Source: Oidiodendron maius Zn
Lineage: Eukaryota; Ascomycota; Leotiomycetes; Myxotrichaceae
Direction: 5' to 3'
Length of the DNA: 64,000 nt
Assembly (NCBI GenBank): GCA_000827325.1
Contig: KN832875.1
Location: 1,426,001 to 1,490,000 of the forward strand
Below are positions 23,128 to 34,705 of this stretch, piece after piece. The translations under genes and the position numbers were made by a program. The notes under the pieces are model-generated. The model searched no databases, was not told the DNA's origin, and saw only the letters and a program-made list of their open reading frames with translations. Within the stretch, counting starts at the first letter, position 1. Each line of letters begins with the position of its first letter.

Positions 23128-25308
23128 TCATAATATGTCGGCAATCGTGGACTGTGCGAGGTCAAGCAAGAGCATCCTGTTACGAATGAGCGCTTCCAGC
23201 TTCAGAACCAAATCGTCGCTTAAAGCTAATTCCATCAATGGAATATATTGCTGCGATCCGTGCACATCGTCTTCCATGTAACCCCCCGAACAAATCACAG
23301 CACCATTTCGAGTTCTTGGCAAAGTTACTTTGAAAGCTCGTGCCTGATCGAAGAATCCACACCACAAAATGTCATCAGTGGAGCCAATTTTGTATATATT
23401 TGCGATAGTTTCCGGGCAAAGCATCCCAGACTCCTTGACCGCTTGATATACATCAGTGCTCTCAAACATGATGTCAAATGTAAGCTCAAACGGGCCGGCA
23501 TTCTTCGATCGGATGACTTTTGCAATGTCACAGAGGACTCGAGGTGATGATGAGATAAACAATCTCTCGTCCGTCATCTCCTTTAACTTAGCCTTCTGTA
23601 GTTGAAACGGCCTTTTCAAGTGCCCACTGGTTTCCTCTTTTACTTCCTCAAGACTTTGGTTGATAAAGATTTTCTTCCAACTGAAAAGTGGCGTCTCACT
23701 ACCTTTTCCCATATCACCTTCCGGGATTACCTCCCGAGCTGTACACTCTCCTGGCTTAAGATTTATCAAGTGATATATTGTAAATTCGGCGCATTCTCCC
23801 AACGGGATGTCCAATTGACCGCCAATCCCCATGGCAAAGTTGCCTGACGTCCCTTTCTGGTTAGGATATGGCCCATGGCCACAGTATATTCGAGCCGAGT
23901 GAGCAACTTCACTTGCAAGTTCTTGTGTTTCAGCCAGTATTTCTCCCACAATAAAAACTTTTTTAGCTATGAAATGAGGAGAACCGTCTTGTTCTTCGAG
24001 ACCAGTCAAATGGAAGTCGATTCTCCAAGCACCTGCAGAGGGTGGATTCTGCGCCGTGACATGTTCTCGCCCTGTGTTGAGGAAATCTTTCAACTGTCCA
24101 ATCAAAATTGGATCCTTGAAATACCCCAAGAAGAGAGTTCGGAATCCAATGTGTCTTGCACCCTCGATCTTGACCATATACGGCGACCCAGTGTCTGTCG
24201 TAAAAGTAAACGTGGCTCCTCGAACTCGAACCGAGACATCATCTACCAGCTGCTGATATTTGGTCGCGGTTAGATCAAGCCATCCTCCAGGTCCATGAAG
24301 GATATCCGGCCGGGTGTTCTCATATAAGGTGTGTGCAGCGACACTCAATATAGTGCATTTGGCTTTTGGATCTGTCGGCTTTATATCAAACGTTCCGTCC
24401 GTATACATAGTCGAGATGGCACCACGCCCCTTTGGTGTTGCACAGGAGCCTCCGCACTCCATTATCTTACCCATGTGAGTGAAACCACCGAGTATGTCGG
24501 TTCCCAGAGACTCAAATGTACCGTCAGACCTTTTCATCGCTTGAAACGCACAGTATGCGATAAAAGGTGCGGGATCGTACGCACGGCCAGCAATGAGAAT
24601 GTCGAAATCCGGAGTTGAAGTCATGGCCTGGAGCAAGGGCTCCGGTCCCATTTGAGCGACAATGGTTGGTGAAGTCTCAATATTTTCAACTGTCAATGGC
24701 GGCACTACGGGGCCACAGCCGGTTATTTCACCCCGATGAAATCTATCCAAGACGAAGCTCTTAGAAACCTGCCCATATACGGCCAGTACTTTCAGTTTCT
24801 TATCCCTACTGATAAGCGTTAATTCTGCTTCTCAAATTGTGTGCTAAAGATCTCACAGATCTGCCATAATCTCAGAGATAATATCAACGAACTCGTCAAC
24901 ATGGGAATCGCTGCCATCGCCTCCAGCAGAAGATATTAGCAACGGGATATTGTATTTCAGATGTGCCTTGAGCAATTTGGTGAGATCTTTCTTGTATGCC
25001 GATCGAGGACACGTCGAAATACCAGAAGCAAGCTTTGAAGGGCCACTATCGGTAGATCCAGAGTCCAGTATTATCGCCGTGGGAACGTCACAGGAGGTTA
25101 AGCTCTGAAGTGCACTATCAAATTCTTTGTCATCAAATCCATATCCCAACATCCCAACAGGAGTTGCGATCTGGCATAGTGGCATCAAATTCTCATCTTG
25201 GCTTTGGCCATTGCTATTTTCTGTCGTTAAGTGTTTCTCGTCTTGGGAAATCATGATATCGGGAGGAGAGAGGGAAGGCTGTGTCGCTGCCATAATAGTT
25301 GCTTCCAT
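23128..25308 (-). CDS. AtuA-like (DUF1446) acyclic terpene utilisation family protein
   Basis: Member of the DUF1446/AtuA family, named after Pseudomonas genes for acyclic terpene breakdown; the exact reaction is not established. Minus-strand exons 25308-24857 and 24808-23128 give 710 residues. An in-frame TAA directly precedes the ATG. After a 50-residue variable N-terminus comes the fungal family block CQIATPVGMLGYGFDD, then SSAGGDGSDSHVDEFVDII, and after the join DKKLKVLAVYGQVS. The core continues with DILIAGRAYDPAPFIAY, GGFTHMGKIMECGG, LYENTRPDILHGPGGWLDLT and GARHIGFRT. The C-terminal domain has GPFELTFDIMFES and ARAFKVTLPRTRNG. No signal peptide. It is divergent from the dehydrogenase at 25841, suggesting a joint catabolic role. 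Confidence 0.87.
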
Positions 25309-25629
25309 TTAGATACCAGTTTCTTTTGATTTGCGTCCTCCTTTCTTTGTATGAGAGCCACCATTTCTGATGATTGGCGTCAACTTTGGCAGGCGTTCCT
25401 GTCTCTTTATATCAGGTCGATTTAAATGGCTCTTCCTCTCGCGGTCTTCGCTCCGAGGTTCGGTAGCCGGAGCGAAGTTCCAACATGGTACCAGTCGGGA
25501 GCTTGCACAGCCAACATACTCCCATTGGTCGACCTTCGCAGACATAAAGTATTGTGTACTCATCCGAGACCGCAGGAAATCTGTGCCACATATGCAAGAG
25601 GACATAGCAGTCTTCGTAGTTTTTGGCAT
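25309..25629 (-). CDS. Small unassigned ORF abutting the AtuA-like gene
   Basis: A 106-residue open frame starting MPKTTKTAMSSCICG and ending in a basic KKGGRKSKETGI. Its TAA is immediately followed by the ATG of the AtuA-like gene. No domain is recognised. It may be only an upstream open frame in a long leader, or chance. The second, overlapping minus-strand frame at 25412-25597 is equally unconvincing. Confidence 0.15.
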   Translation of the reverse strand: MPKTTKTAMSSCICGTDFLRSRMSTQYFMSAKVDQWEYVGCASSRLVPCWNFAPATEPRSEDRERKSHLNRPDIKRQERLPKLTPIIRNGGSHTKKGGRKSKETGI

Positions 25630-25840
25630 TGTTAGCGTATATCTCTTCTTGGAGTTAAGTCCGATGAATCAACGAGAAGGATGTTGTATCGCCGAAATGC
25701 TACCTGCATGTAAACTTTATATCCTTTATAAGTCCGTCTAACCCCATACGCAAAGCAAGTATAAAGACCATGGATGAGTTAAGAGTCTCTTAAATTGAAG
25801 CCGAGCATAAGCTTTTATCTGCCTCTGGGACCAGGAGTCA
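25309..25840. promoter_or_regulatory. Divergent promoter of AtuA-like gene and dehydrogenase
   Basis: The 532 bases separate the two start codons and must hold both promoters. I saw no regulator site I could name with confidence. Confidence 0.4.
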
Positions 25841-26821
25841 ATGATCACAATGGCAACCACCACTCCTCTGATATGGCTTATTACCGGAAGTTCAGTTGGT
25901 CTTGGGGCCGCCCTTGCCACCCATGTCCTCAAATCCGGACATAAAGTCATAGCTACAGCCCGAAACATTGCCTCTGCATCGGAAGCCAACCCCGAAATCG
26001 CATCTCTAGGAGGTCAGTGGATGACACTTGATGTGACCTCGCGAAATTCAGGATTGGTCATTCAAGAGGCCCTTACAGTATTCGGTCGCATTGATGTGCT
26101 TGTGAATAATGCCGGATACTCATTGCTAGGGGCTGTGGAAGACATCAGGTTTGCTTTCTCCTTTTGACACTGATCTACTTGTCCTCGTCCTGACCGCCTT
26201 GGTAGCGAGGAAGAAGCCCGGGACCAATTTGATACCAACTTCTTCGGTCCTCTTCGCTTGATTCGTTCCATTCTACCTAGTTTCCGCGCTCAAAGATCAG
26301 GGACTATTATAAATGTCAGTTCCGTTGCTGGAATCGATGGCCTCCCAACATGCGGGTTGTATGCCGGTAGTAAATTCGCTCTCGAAGGTACGAGCGAATC
26401 TCCCTGGAGCCCAGAGGATCGCACTAACACTCTGACAGGTCTCTCGGAGAGTCTCGCACATGAAGTGTCCGACTTCAATATCCGCGTTCTTGTGGTCGAG
26501 CCTGGCGCTTTTAGAACTAGATTTTTACAGTCATGTACCTTCCCCGAGAGAGAAACTACCAGCGATTATCTAGGCAATACCGTTGGTAATACGTTGAAAT
26601 ATTTTGAAGGATTAGATGGGATGCAGCCTGGAGATCCTGTGAAGTGCTGCTCGACAATCTTTGACATCGTAACAAAGAGTGGTGTTGCATCTGGACTGGA
26701 AAAGGAGTACTTGCGCCTTCCCATCGGCATTGATGCTTTGGACAGAGTAGATAAGAAAATCCGCCACATGAAGGAAACTGTTGAGGCTCTAAGAGGTATT
26801 ACCTCAAACACAAATTTTTAA
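25841..26821 (+). CDS. Classical short-chain dehydrogenase/reductase
   Basis: NAD(P)-dependent oxidoreductase of the classical SDR group, closest in pattern to the retinol/hydroxysteroid-dehydrogenase-like fungal enzymes; substrate unknown. Exons 25841-26148, 26206-26387 and 26439-26821 give 290 residues. The cofactor motif TGSSVGLG is at 15-22, NNAG at 89-92, the catalytic Ser in NVSSVAG at about 142, and YAGSK with Tyr155 and Lys159. A PGAFRTRF segment follows the active site as usual. The basic ATAR after the second strand favours NADP(H). A second in-frame ATG four codons in is also possible. It shares its promoter with the AtuA-like gene. Confidence 0.92.
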
Positions 26822-28922
26822 ACATGAGAATGTAGAATTTACATGAACATAAGGCAACCTATATTTTAAATGCTTCTCAACCTGGAATATACTAAAGTAG
26901 TCGAGGCAGAAGTACTTGAGCTACCGAATTTCACTAGCCCGACGAGTGAGTGATGGTGCTCTTGCAAGGCATCATCCCAGCGTAGCCTCACTTCACCTTG
27001 ATCACAGGAAGGGGCGGTCGTACAAAGTATAGACCGCAATAATATAACTGCTAGGGAGCACTAGCTCAGCTCGCACTTAGCGGTAGTGAAGGTGCAGGAG
27101 ATGCACACAAGAATGACATCTCAGCGGTGCATTTTCCTATGCCTTGTAAGCTCCTGGAGCCATCTCCCATCTCCTAGGAGAATGCTCCACCGTGCTTGTG
27201 GATATAACAATGGCACCTCAGGGTGTATGAAATTCCTATTATACCTAGAAAAATTTCAACAAGCAGTGAAAACTCTCCACCCAACTCCTCACTCTCTCAT
27301 ATTTTCGATATGCTATACACAACCAGAAAGCCCTACCTATCCATCCAGCCACATCAAATGTCTACTAGCCAGACCACGATGGCCAGGTCAAATCTGCACA
27401 TATGGACACAACCTGGAAAGAGCACCATCGAAACAGAATCCCCGGACCGTGGAACTGAGATGAGCAGACAGCAGATGTAACAAATGGCTACAAGCTGCAG
27501 CGACAGAAACTGAACGGCCTACGTCAGTTGCTTTCAGCCTCGCAAGCACTGGATAAAGCTTAGTCGCCTCTCAGAGATAGAAGTGACTGCAAGGAATCTG
27601 GTCACAAACGAGGCTGACATGGAGGCTGGTCTGCTAACAAGACACAAAGTGAGACGTTTATTGCGCACATCGAGAGTGCAACGTGCAGGAGAACAATTAG
27701 TCACACCAGCGGAGTCGACGGCACGATGACATCTGAATTACGCCTCATGGATGCCTTTTTGACTGGCACCATTTATAGCAGTAGTTGGTACTGCGATATG
27801 CAGGAGTGTCAGCTCCCAAGGGCCAGTGATGTTGGGGCCACGGGATTGCTTACCTTGGGGGAGATAAAGCTCTCTGGCAAGCACTCAAGTATTTTATGTT
27901 GTGCGGAATTTGATGTGAAGAGCTAATAGACTTAGAGCCGCAGGATTATGCTCAACTGTAGAGTACCCGTACGATGTACTGGGAGCCGCATTTCGTATCC
28001 TCGATTCAAGAAGGACAAACAACAGAATTGGCGATCAGTCTTGGGACACTTCTTAGATTGTTCTTGTTTCTAAATGAAACAAGGCCCACGCTTTGGCTCG
28101 AAACGGAGGTTAAACTTATATCGATAAATGTTCTCCTTCACTCTTGCTTCTATAGCCGACCACCTCGTTCCTCTTTCGAATACGTCAACTTCTAATATCG
28201 CCTGCTTCCTGCCTTCCAACTCAGCTCCTCTTTCCCGCACTTGGCCAGTTCCGTGCTCGGTTTGCTCCGAACTCATTTACCTGACCCTTTTGCATGCTTT
28301 ATTTGAGTACTCGGGCTCCAAAGTTAGGCACTATTCCACCTAGTAGTGCCAAACATTAGTGATGTTCTCTATACGGATGATTACCTTGCAAGCCTAACTA
28401 GCGTCAATCATCTGTGGACAGATTCGATGTTCCTTAAGCGCACTGGCGATGCACTTCTACGAGTTCTAAGCCTTCCGCTTTGCCGAATAGCACACCTCGA
28501 TAGTCTCTTTGCTCATGTGGGAGAGAGCAGTATAGATCTCTTCTCACGAGCAGCTTTTACTTCCTATCGTACACAGCGTTATATCCTCCTCCGGTGTCTA
28601 CGGAGCATGTTTATCAGTAGTCATGACATACAACGCTGATCTTGGAACAGCCAGCAAGATTTACCGACTCCTCCAGATTTGAGCTAGTGCCAAGCGACTT
28701 AATAATTGTGCATTTGAGAAAACCTTAATAGGACTATTCCCAAGCTTCGGAGAGGAAAGAGAACAAACTGCACAGGACATTACACATCACGTGGCCTATC
28801 CGGTTCTCGCCCAGTGCTCCGGAATTCGGTAATCTTGAAAACCTCCAGCGAATTCCGCTTTCGCACCGAACATCGCGCAGTTATTTTCATCCCAAATGTT
28901 CTGGTTAATGATCAAATAAGCC
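26822..28922. other. Gene-free 2.1-kb gap
   Basis: No gene is supported. The stretch at about 26930-27960 is less AT-rich than typical spacer here and contains several medium open frames with no recognisable family, which could be a long-decayed repeat or a lost gene; I cannot assign it. The last 200 bases are the promoter of the Zn2Cys6 gene. The minus-strand frame at 28796-29119 is antisense to its first exons. Confidence 0.4.
28819..28859. promoter_or_regulatory. Paired CCG/CGG everted motifs upstream of the Zn2Cys6 gene
   Basis: CCGGAATTCGG at 28819-28829 and AGCGAATTCCGCT at 28847-28859 each hold CCG/CGG-type half sites around an AATT core, about 65-100 bases before the ATG. Zn2Cys6 proteins bind such triplet pairs, so autoregulation is possible. 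This is inference. Confidence 0.3.
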
Positions 28923-31027
28923 ATGACGGGTGCCGCAAATGACAAGCAAAAGCCGGCGAAGAGGGCGTGTACTACCTGCCGCCAATCTAAGGTGGGCCTG
29001 ACGCTTCCCAAAATGACAGGCGGGAACCCCAATCGGGAATCGCCGTCGACCACAGGACTAACATAGGCAATGTTAGATTCGATGCAATAGCGCAGAGACA
29101 TTCCCGGCGCCTTGTTCAAATTGCCAGAAATTTAAGAAGGAATGTAGATCAGATTCTTCGTTTAAGAGAACTCCGGTTCGAGGGTAAGCATACCTATCCA
29201 TGCCATTGTACCTGTAAATGAGGCTGATGTGCAAAGCCGACTGGAAGAAGTCACGAGGCAGTTGGATAGAATAAAAAGAGCTCAGAGCTATCAAGATGAC
29301 ATTCCTCTATCGCCTGCTCCTTCTTCTCTGGCCTCTGGAGGCCACTTAGCCACACCCGGCTCCACAGGACAAGATGGGCAGCCCCAACTAGACTTAGCCG
29401 GCGCATTTGGGCTTGACTTGCTAGATAATGAGGCATCACAAGTCTCGGCTCAATCTCTTGAAAGCTATTATTTGAATGGCATGGATATTGCCAAGCTATT
29501 TAGAATGTATGGTTCCCACCTAAACCTTCGCTTTCATGAGTAGAATAGTCTGACTCGAGGATAGTTTCACGTACTATTACCTACCACATTTTCCAATTCT
29601 TGATACTCGATTGTACATAAACGTACTCCATCAAACGAATCCTTTGCTCTTCTGGACAATTATCCTCATTTCTTCCCGCCACACAGAGCCTCTAGTAGAG
29701 CCGTACAAGACCTTGCTCTCAAGACAGTTAATCGAACCAGTCCGTTCGTTGTACACGATTCAGGCTCTTCTCCTCCTCTGCCTCTGGCCACTTCCTGTTA
29801 GGAAGCAGGTTGTCGACTCGAGTTGGAATTATTGCGGGTTTGCTGTAAATGCTGCAATACGCATGGGTCTTCATCAACTGGAGTCAACATTCGAGTATGA
29901 TTTCGTTCAATTCTCTGCGCAAGACACCGAAATTCGAAGGACCACGTGGCTGGGCTGTCTTATTGTCAGTACTTAGTATGTATGACTTCCCCCACAATAT
30001 ACAGCCATACTCATAAAAGCTTTGTAGCCTAAGTTCAGATCTTGGTCTCCCGAATGTAATTGGACCTGCCATGGACCTCGATACATTCACCAAACCCAGT
30101 TCCGTGTATAATCCCGCAGATCCGTTATGTGTACAATTCGAGATCGAGCGTCATGTAGCTAGGCTTACTACGGCGCTAAGCCAGCGCAGCGGGATACACG
30201 TTCGGAGTTCTCTCATCCAAATGTTCGACAGAGATCTCAAATCTCTTGGAGAAGAAGTTTTGGCTCTTTCCAATCAACGATTAGAAATGCTCTTCCTTTC
30301 TGCAAAGCTTTGCCTTTATACATTCTCAATCCTTGGCGAAACAACTGCAAGCACAGAGACACATCACATAGACTCATCTATGCGAAGCATTTGGTACCTT
30401 GGTGTTGAGACAGCGAGCCGTCTCGCATACCTCTGCTCACTTATCCCAGTCGAAAATTCGGTATCGCCCTGCGCGGCTCCAACTTCGTCTTTTCCTTACT
30501 TCACATATCCAAAGCACTGCTTCTGGACCCTCTTAGGTAGCGGATATTATCTTCTCAAATTCCTTTCTGTTAATAGCTCCGTATCACCAAGCGAGTCTGA
30601 GAGTGCGAGAAATAGCATCCGGTTAGTGTATTCCACTATGCAGTCATGGTCACGACATTCTATCGACGAGGCAGCACGAATTGCACGAATAATATCCCTG
30701 CTTGCCAATGCTGAACTTCAAGGCACGCTTGCGGAGTACAAGAGGATTAATAGAACGCCACCATTGAGCATTGTAGCAGACGTCATGGAAATAACCTCGT
30801 GGCTAAGAGCCAAATTGAAGAGGGAAGGTGTGGCTAATCCAGCGCCCGCAGGAACTGGTATGGATGAGAGTAAGGCCCCTCAGGCACAATCGGACATCGT
30901 AGTCATGGAGCCAGTATTATTAGATGATGAAGCCCTTTGGGAAGGTTTAGATGAATGGCTCAGATTAGAAGGTTATATGGGGAATTTTCTATTACCATAT
31001 TCGGATGCTGGATTTACTACCACTTGA
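28923..31027 (+). CDS. Zn2Cys6 transcription factor (Leu3/PrtT-like)
   Basis: Binuclear zinc-cluster regulator. Exons 28923-28991, 29077-29183, 29237-29506, 29565-29975 and 30028-31027 give about 618 residues. The zinc cluster is complete but split by the first intron: C16, C19, C26, C36, C39 and C46, the exact CX2CX6CX9CX2CX6C spacing. FKRTPVRG and a coiled-coil-like RLEEVTRQLDRI follow. The fungal-specific middle homology region runs from FTYYYLPHFPILDTRLY through TNPLLFWTIILISSR, SLYTIQALLLLCLWPLPV and SWNYCGFAVNAAIRMGLH. The C-terminus is acidic (LLDDEALWEGLDEWL), a possible activation domain. The second intron is uncertain: acceptor AAAG at 29236 with donor 29184, or donor GTTCGA about 29177 with acceptor 29222. 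Confidence 0.85.
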
Positions 31028-31673
31028 AGCATGGTAATCCGACTAAAAATTTAAAGATGGAAGATCTTACGTATCTTGACGGAAATATAGGTTAGAACAT
31101 AAGCATGATCATTAATAGAGGAATTCCGTTTTCGAACTGAATCAAAATTCAAGTCTGAGAGAAGCCTCTTATAACGAGATAAGGTCCGGGTAGTTAAGAG
31201 TTCCAGACAGTTCCTGCGGTTCACGTGGAGCCGTGGAGCTTTTGCTCTTCGTGCTCGGTAAATGTTTTGTTACACATGTCACGTATAAGACATTTAGTTG
31301 AAAACCTAAGCTAAAGCAGTCGACAGAAGCGTGGCTGAAGGAGCAATCGAGGCGATATTCTCGCTGCCGAAAGACTTTGTTGCATATCGCATTTCTAAGT
31401 CATCTTAGTTTTCGTCTAATGTGTTACCCTTGGATGGCAACGAATTACGAATGTGACTGAGCTGAAGAGCCTGCTCCAGGCACAGGAGCAATGGTAGTAC
31501 ATAGGTCTTATCTTGATGATCTGAGCTGGTGGTTCACAGGGACTGTAATAAATGAGTGTTTATTAAATGGCACAATATACATATAAGACTAGATTTGCAA
31601 GCCTTTTTAAAGATTTCTCTTATTCAGTGATAGTTAGAGATCTTCCAAATCTCAGCGAAGATGAAATCATCCC
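31028..31673. other. Convergent intergenic region
   Basis: 3' flanks of the Zn2Cys6 gene (plus) and BPL1 (minus). No coding sequence seen. Confidence 0.5.
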
Positions 31674-33917
31674 CTAAACCTTCTTTTTGAGTAGTCCTTT
31701 CATGAAGTCAAAGCTGTTGCTATCGCTTTGCAATTCGAACACTTTTCCAGTTGGTCTGTCTTCCCAGCCCAATTCGTCTGCTCGGAGAAGTCCCCAATCG
31801 GTAGTAATCCCTTTTATCCTTACCCTCGCACCCCCTTCTTGCTCTAAAGTTACGATCTGATCTGTGTGAAGCCAGTGCTTATAGTAGAGTTCTTCGAGTG
31901 CACTGTCAAACCCAGTGCGGCAGAAATTTGTATATAAAGTTTCGAATGTAGTGATAATTCGCGCCAAGAGCTTTTCCAGAGTGAAAGGGGCAAGCTTAGA
32001 TGGCAGGAGAGAGTTAAGAGAAGTTGTAGGTGCGGCATTGGCCATATTAAGGCCGATTCCAACCACTAAATCATAGTTCCCTGACGAGTAGGACGAGTTG
32101 ACAAGGATACCGCCGATTTTGACATACTCTTTCTTATCCGACTTGGAAGTATTCAATGCATCTATTCTCAGGTATTAATATGGAGAAAGGTGTCTACGAT
32201 GAAAAGGCTTACAAATATCATTCGGCCATTTCAGTTTCACAGGCACATCCTGGTATCCATGGTCATAAGATCGAATACCCTCAACGATTGCTATCGCAGC
32301 CAGGTATTGAACAAAGACTACTGGAGCTGTAGAACTCAGTATCATGGAATGTTTCATGCACATAGACCATAGTAGTGATCCAGCGGGAGAGACCCAGATG
32401 TTTGACCCACGTCCTCGGCCGGCAATTTGCGTTGTTGCGGTAAATACAAGTCCATTCGGGATATGACTAAGGAGCTTCGAGTTTCTATGACCAAATGAGC
32501 AATCTCACCTAATACGAGATATCAGGGTATTTACTTCTCCAATATTGTGTTCGTACTAGTGACAACTTCTCCATACATCAGATATTTGCCAAACTCTTCT
32601 GCTTCAGTTGACTTCTCACTCTGGTAGCGACGTAAATTTGAATAGAAAGCATTGTGATTGAAGTAAGGTGTCTCTTTCCTTTCTGGCCATTCTGTTTCAT
32701 GCGGAACTAGATGCTTGGTGACCTTAAAGTCGATGATGCTAACATCCGAGAGATCAGAATGAAGTTCGTTAGCCGGATGTCCTTTTTCCCTTCTAGATGG
32801 ATCAGAGACGGAAAGTGATTTCAAAAGAGAATTTGACGACCATCTTGAGTCCCGCTGTTCAAGAAGAAACGTGTCATTCTCCCCTTTAATATACTCTTCG
32901 CCATTCTCTTTTGTAATAATATCACTCCACGATGACAGGAGTTCTGGCACCAAGTAGTGATAAAGAGATGAAAGGTGCAGACGAGAGAGTGATGGTACCG
33001 GAGTTTCCTCTTGGCTTACTGTCAACCCCAGTTTGGTTAAACATGCCTTCAGAAAGTAGCTCCTTGCCTCATCATCCTGAAATAATTCATCAACCAGTTT
33101 CGGATATTCAGGGTTATCGTTTTTTCGTTCGAGATTAATGCTAGCGAACCTAGAGAATATTTAGCAACAAACCAATGCCAGAGATTTCGACTTACTCTGG
33201 ATGAGTCCCCGTTAACACCACATGTCCCTCGCCAACTTTGCAATACACCACAGCTGCTGACTTATCTCCCCCATCTACGTCTAGAGGTTCAGCATAAGAT
33301 GCAAGGATCTCAACTCCTCTCTCAGCAAATTTCTCCGCATCGACAAAAGTCCCACCACCATTATAATAGGACCTAAACGTCCCCGGTACAGCATCGTCTT
33401 GAAACGCCTCGCAGTTTACTTTTAGTTTAGTAGCTTTGGCGCCAGCTTCACTGTGATACACAAATCCCTTAAATGTGCAACCTCGACATGTCCCAGGGAA
33501 GAACGCAAGTTCTCGGCGCCCTACGACTTCTAATGCTCTGTTCCCTACCTCGAATTCACATTTTGCAGACCCATAGTATCCTCCTGCACAAAGGCCAAGG
33601 TAAGAGCCGCCTCGACGAACGTACTGGTCAATTTGTCGATTTCCATCTCCATCCAGAGACCGGCAGTATCCCAGGTCGGCACCTCCAGGAAGCACTAAAA
33701 GCGCACAAGAAGCGGTCCAGGGTTCTTTGAGAATGGCTGTCTCAGTCACGGGAATGACGGCATAATTGGGCGACAGCAAACGCCGTAGGGTATATAGACA
33801 ATGGCGGACAGATTCTACAGTACTTCCATGGCCTATTTGATGTGTTAGAATATTGTGGGCTGGAAAATACGGCCACGTACCTGAATATACTAGGATATTC
33901 ATTTTCTTGGGAGCCAT
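31674..33917 (-). CDS. BPL1: Biotin-protein ligase (holocarboxylase synthetase)
   Basis: Makes biotinyl-AMP and attaches biotin to acetyl-CoA and pyruvate carboxylases. Minus-strand exons 33917-33881, 33832-33196, 33149-32535, 32484-32213 and 32161-31674 give 682 residues, normal for fungal Bpl1. The N-terminal domain resembles class-I amidotransferases: MNILVYS joined to GHGSTVESVRHCLYTLRRLL, LLVLPGGADLGYC and GSYLGLCAGGYYGS. The catalytic domain has MYGEVVTSTNT, the biotinyl-AMP loop GRGRGS (about 452-457 with its flank), KLKWPNDIY, KIGGILV and VVGIGLNM. A C-terminal domain with RADELGW follows. The first intron is 48 nt and free of stops, so retention would insert 16 residues. Its start is 82 bp from that of COA4 on the other strand. 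Confidence 0.95.
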
Positions 33918-33999
33918 TCTTGAAGCGTGGACAACCGAGGCTCGTCAGAAAAAAGTTACCTCGTCTCTATGTATGGGGGTCTCTCAACAAAATCCAACG

Positions 34000-34456
34000 A
34001 TGTCGAAATCAGAAAAAGATTCAAAGGTGGTAGCTACAACAGACCAAGATGATGAGCCAGATGAATGGTATGAAATACCGTTACAATCTGACTCGATGTG
34101 CTCCCAATGCTAAATAGACTTTGTAGGGAAAAGAGAATCTTTAGTACTGGTTGTGCTGGTGAGGAATACAGTTAGGCATTATAAAGTCGACGAATTGCTC
34201 GTTGACGATTCTGATAGTGGAAAATGCGAAGATGACGGACTGCTATTTTGAAAAGAAAGACTGGAGGCAATGTAAAGAAGAGGTGCGTCCAGATGCTCGA
34301 TTTACCTTAGCGATTTCACTTCATCACGTGCGTAAGGATGTTTCTGGATCCAACCGGAACTGACATGAGAGGTCTTGCTATGTGTAGCTTGAAAACTTCC
34401 GGAAATGCTGGAAGCAGCAAGAGAATGACAAGAGGACTGAGACCAAGGATACTTGA
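34000..34456 (+). CDS. COA4: Cytochrome c oxidase assembly factor Coa4, twin CX9C
   Basis: Small mitochondrial intermembrane-space protein needed for complex IV assembly, imported by the Mia40 route. Four tiny exons, 34000-34067, 34127-34158, 34218-34282 and 34388-34456, encode 77 residues. The sequence reads DEPDEWEKRIFSTGC, then cysteines at 32, 42, 52 and 62 in exact CX9C...CX9C spacing, with the YFEKKDWRQC block typical of Coa4. The tail is NDKRTETKDT. No targeting presequence, as expected. Individual exons are too short to be seen as open frames. It is divergent from BPL1, so the two share a minimal promoter. Confidence 0.88.
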
Positions 34457-34705
34457 GAGTATGAGAGAGCAGGATGTCGCCCTCGCCAGACCTGTGAGAT
34501 ATATGGCAGATGTATACTAAAGAGATCCTCTCAAGAGGTTACAACGAACTCCTATATTCCAGTATATTTGAATTATTCGCTGGTTGGTGGCCCTAATTGA
34601 AAATGTTTACGACAAATTGCTGGCGATGTTGGCCGACCTCAGGATGAGCTCGCGAAGCCGAGATTATCTCGCGTCACTCATACTTCAACAATCCACGTCA
34701 CCAGA

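Noticed and set aside
28796-29119. Minus-strand 107-codon frame that looks like a membrane protein
   Set aside because: It is exactly antisense to the first two exons of the Zn2Cys6 gene, whose six-cysteine cluster is unmistakable.
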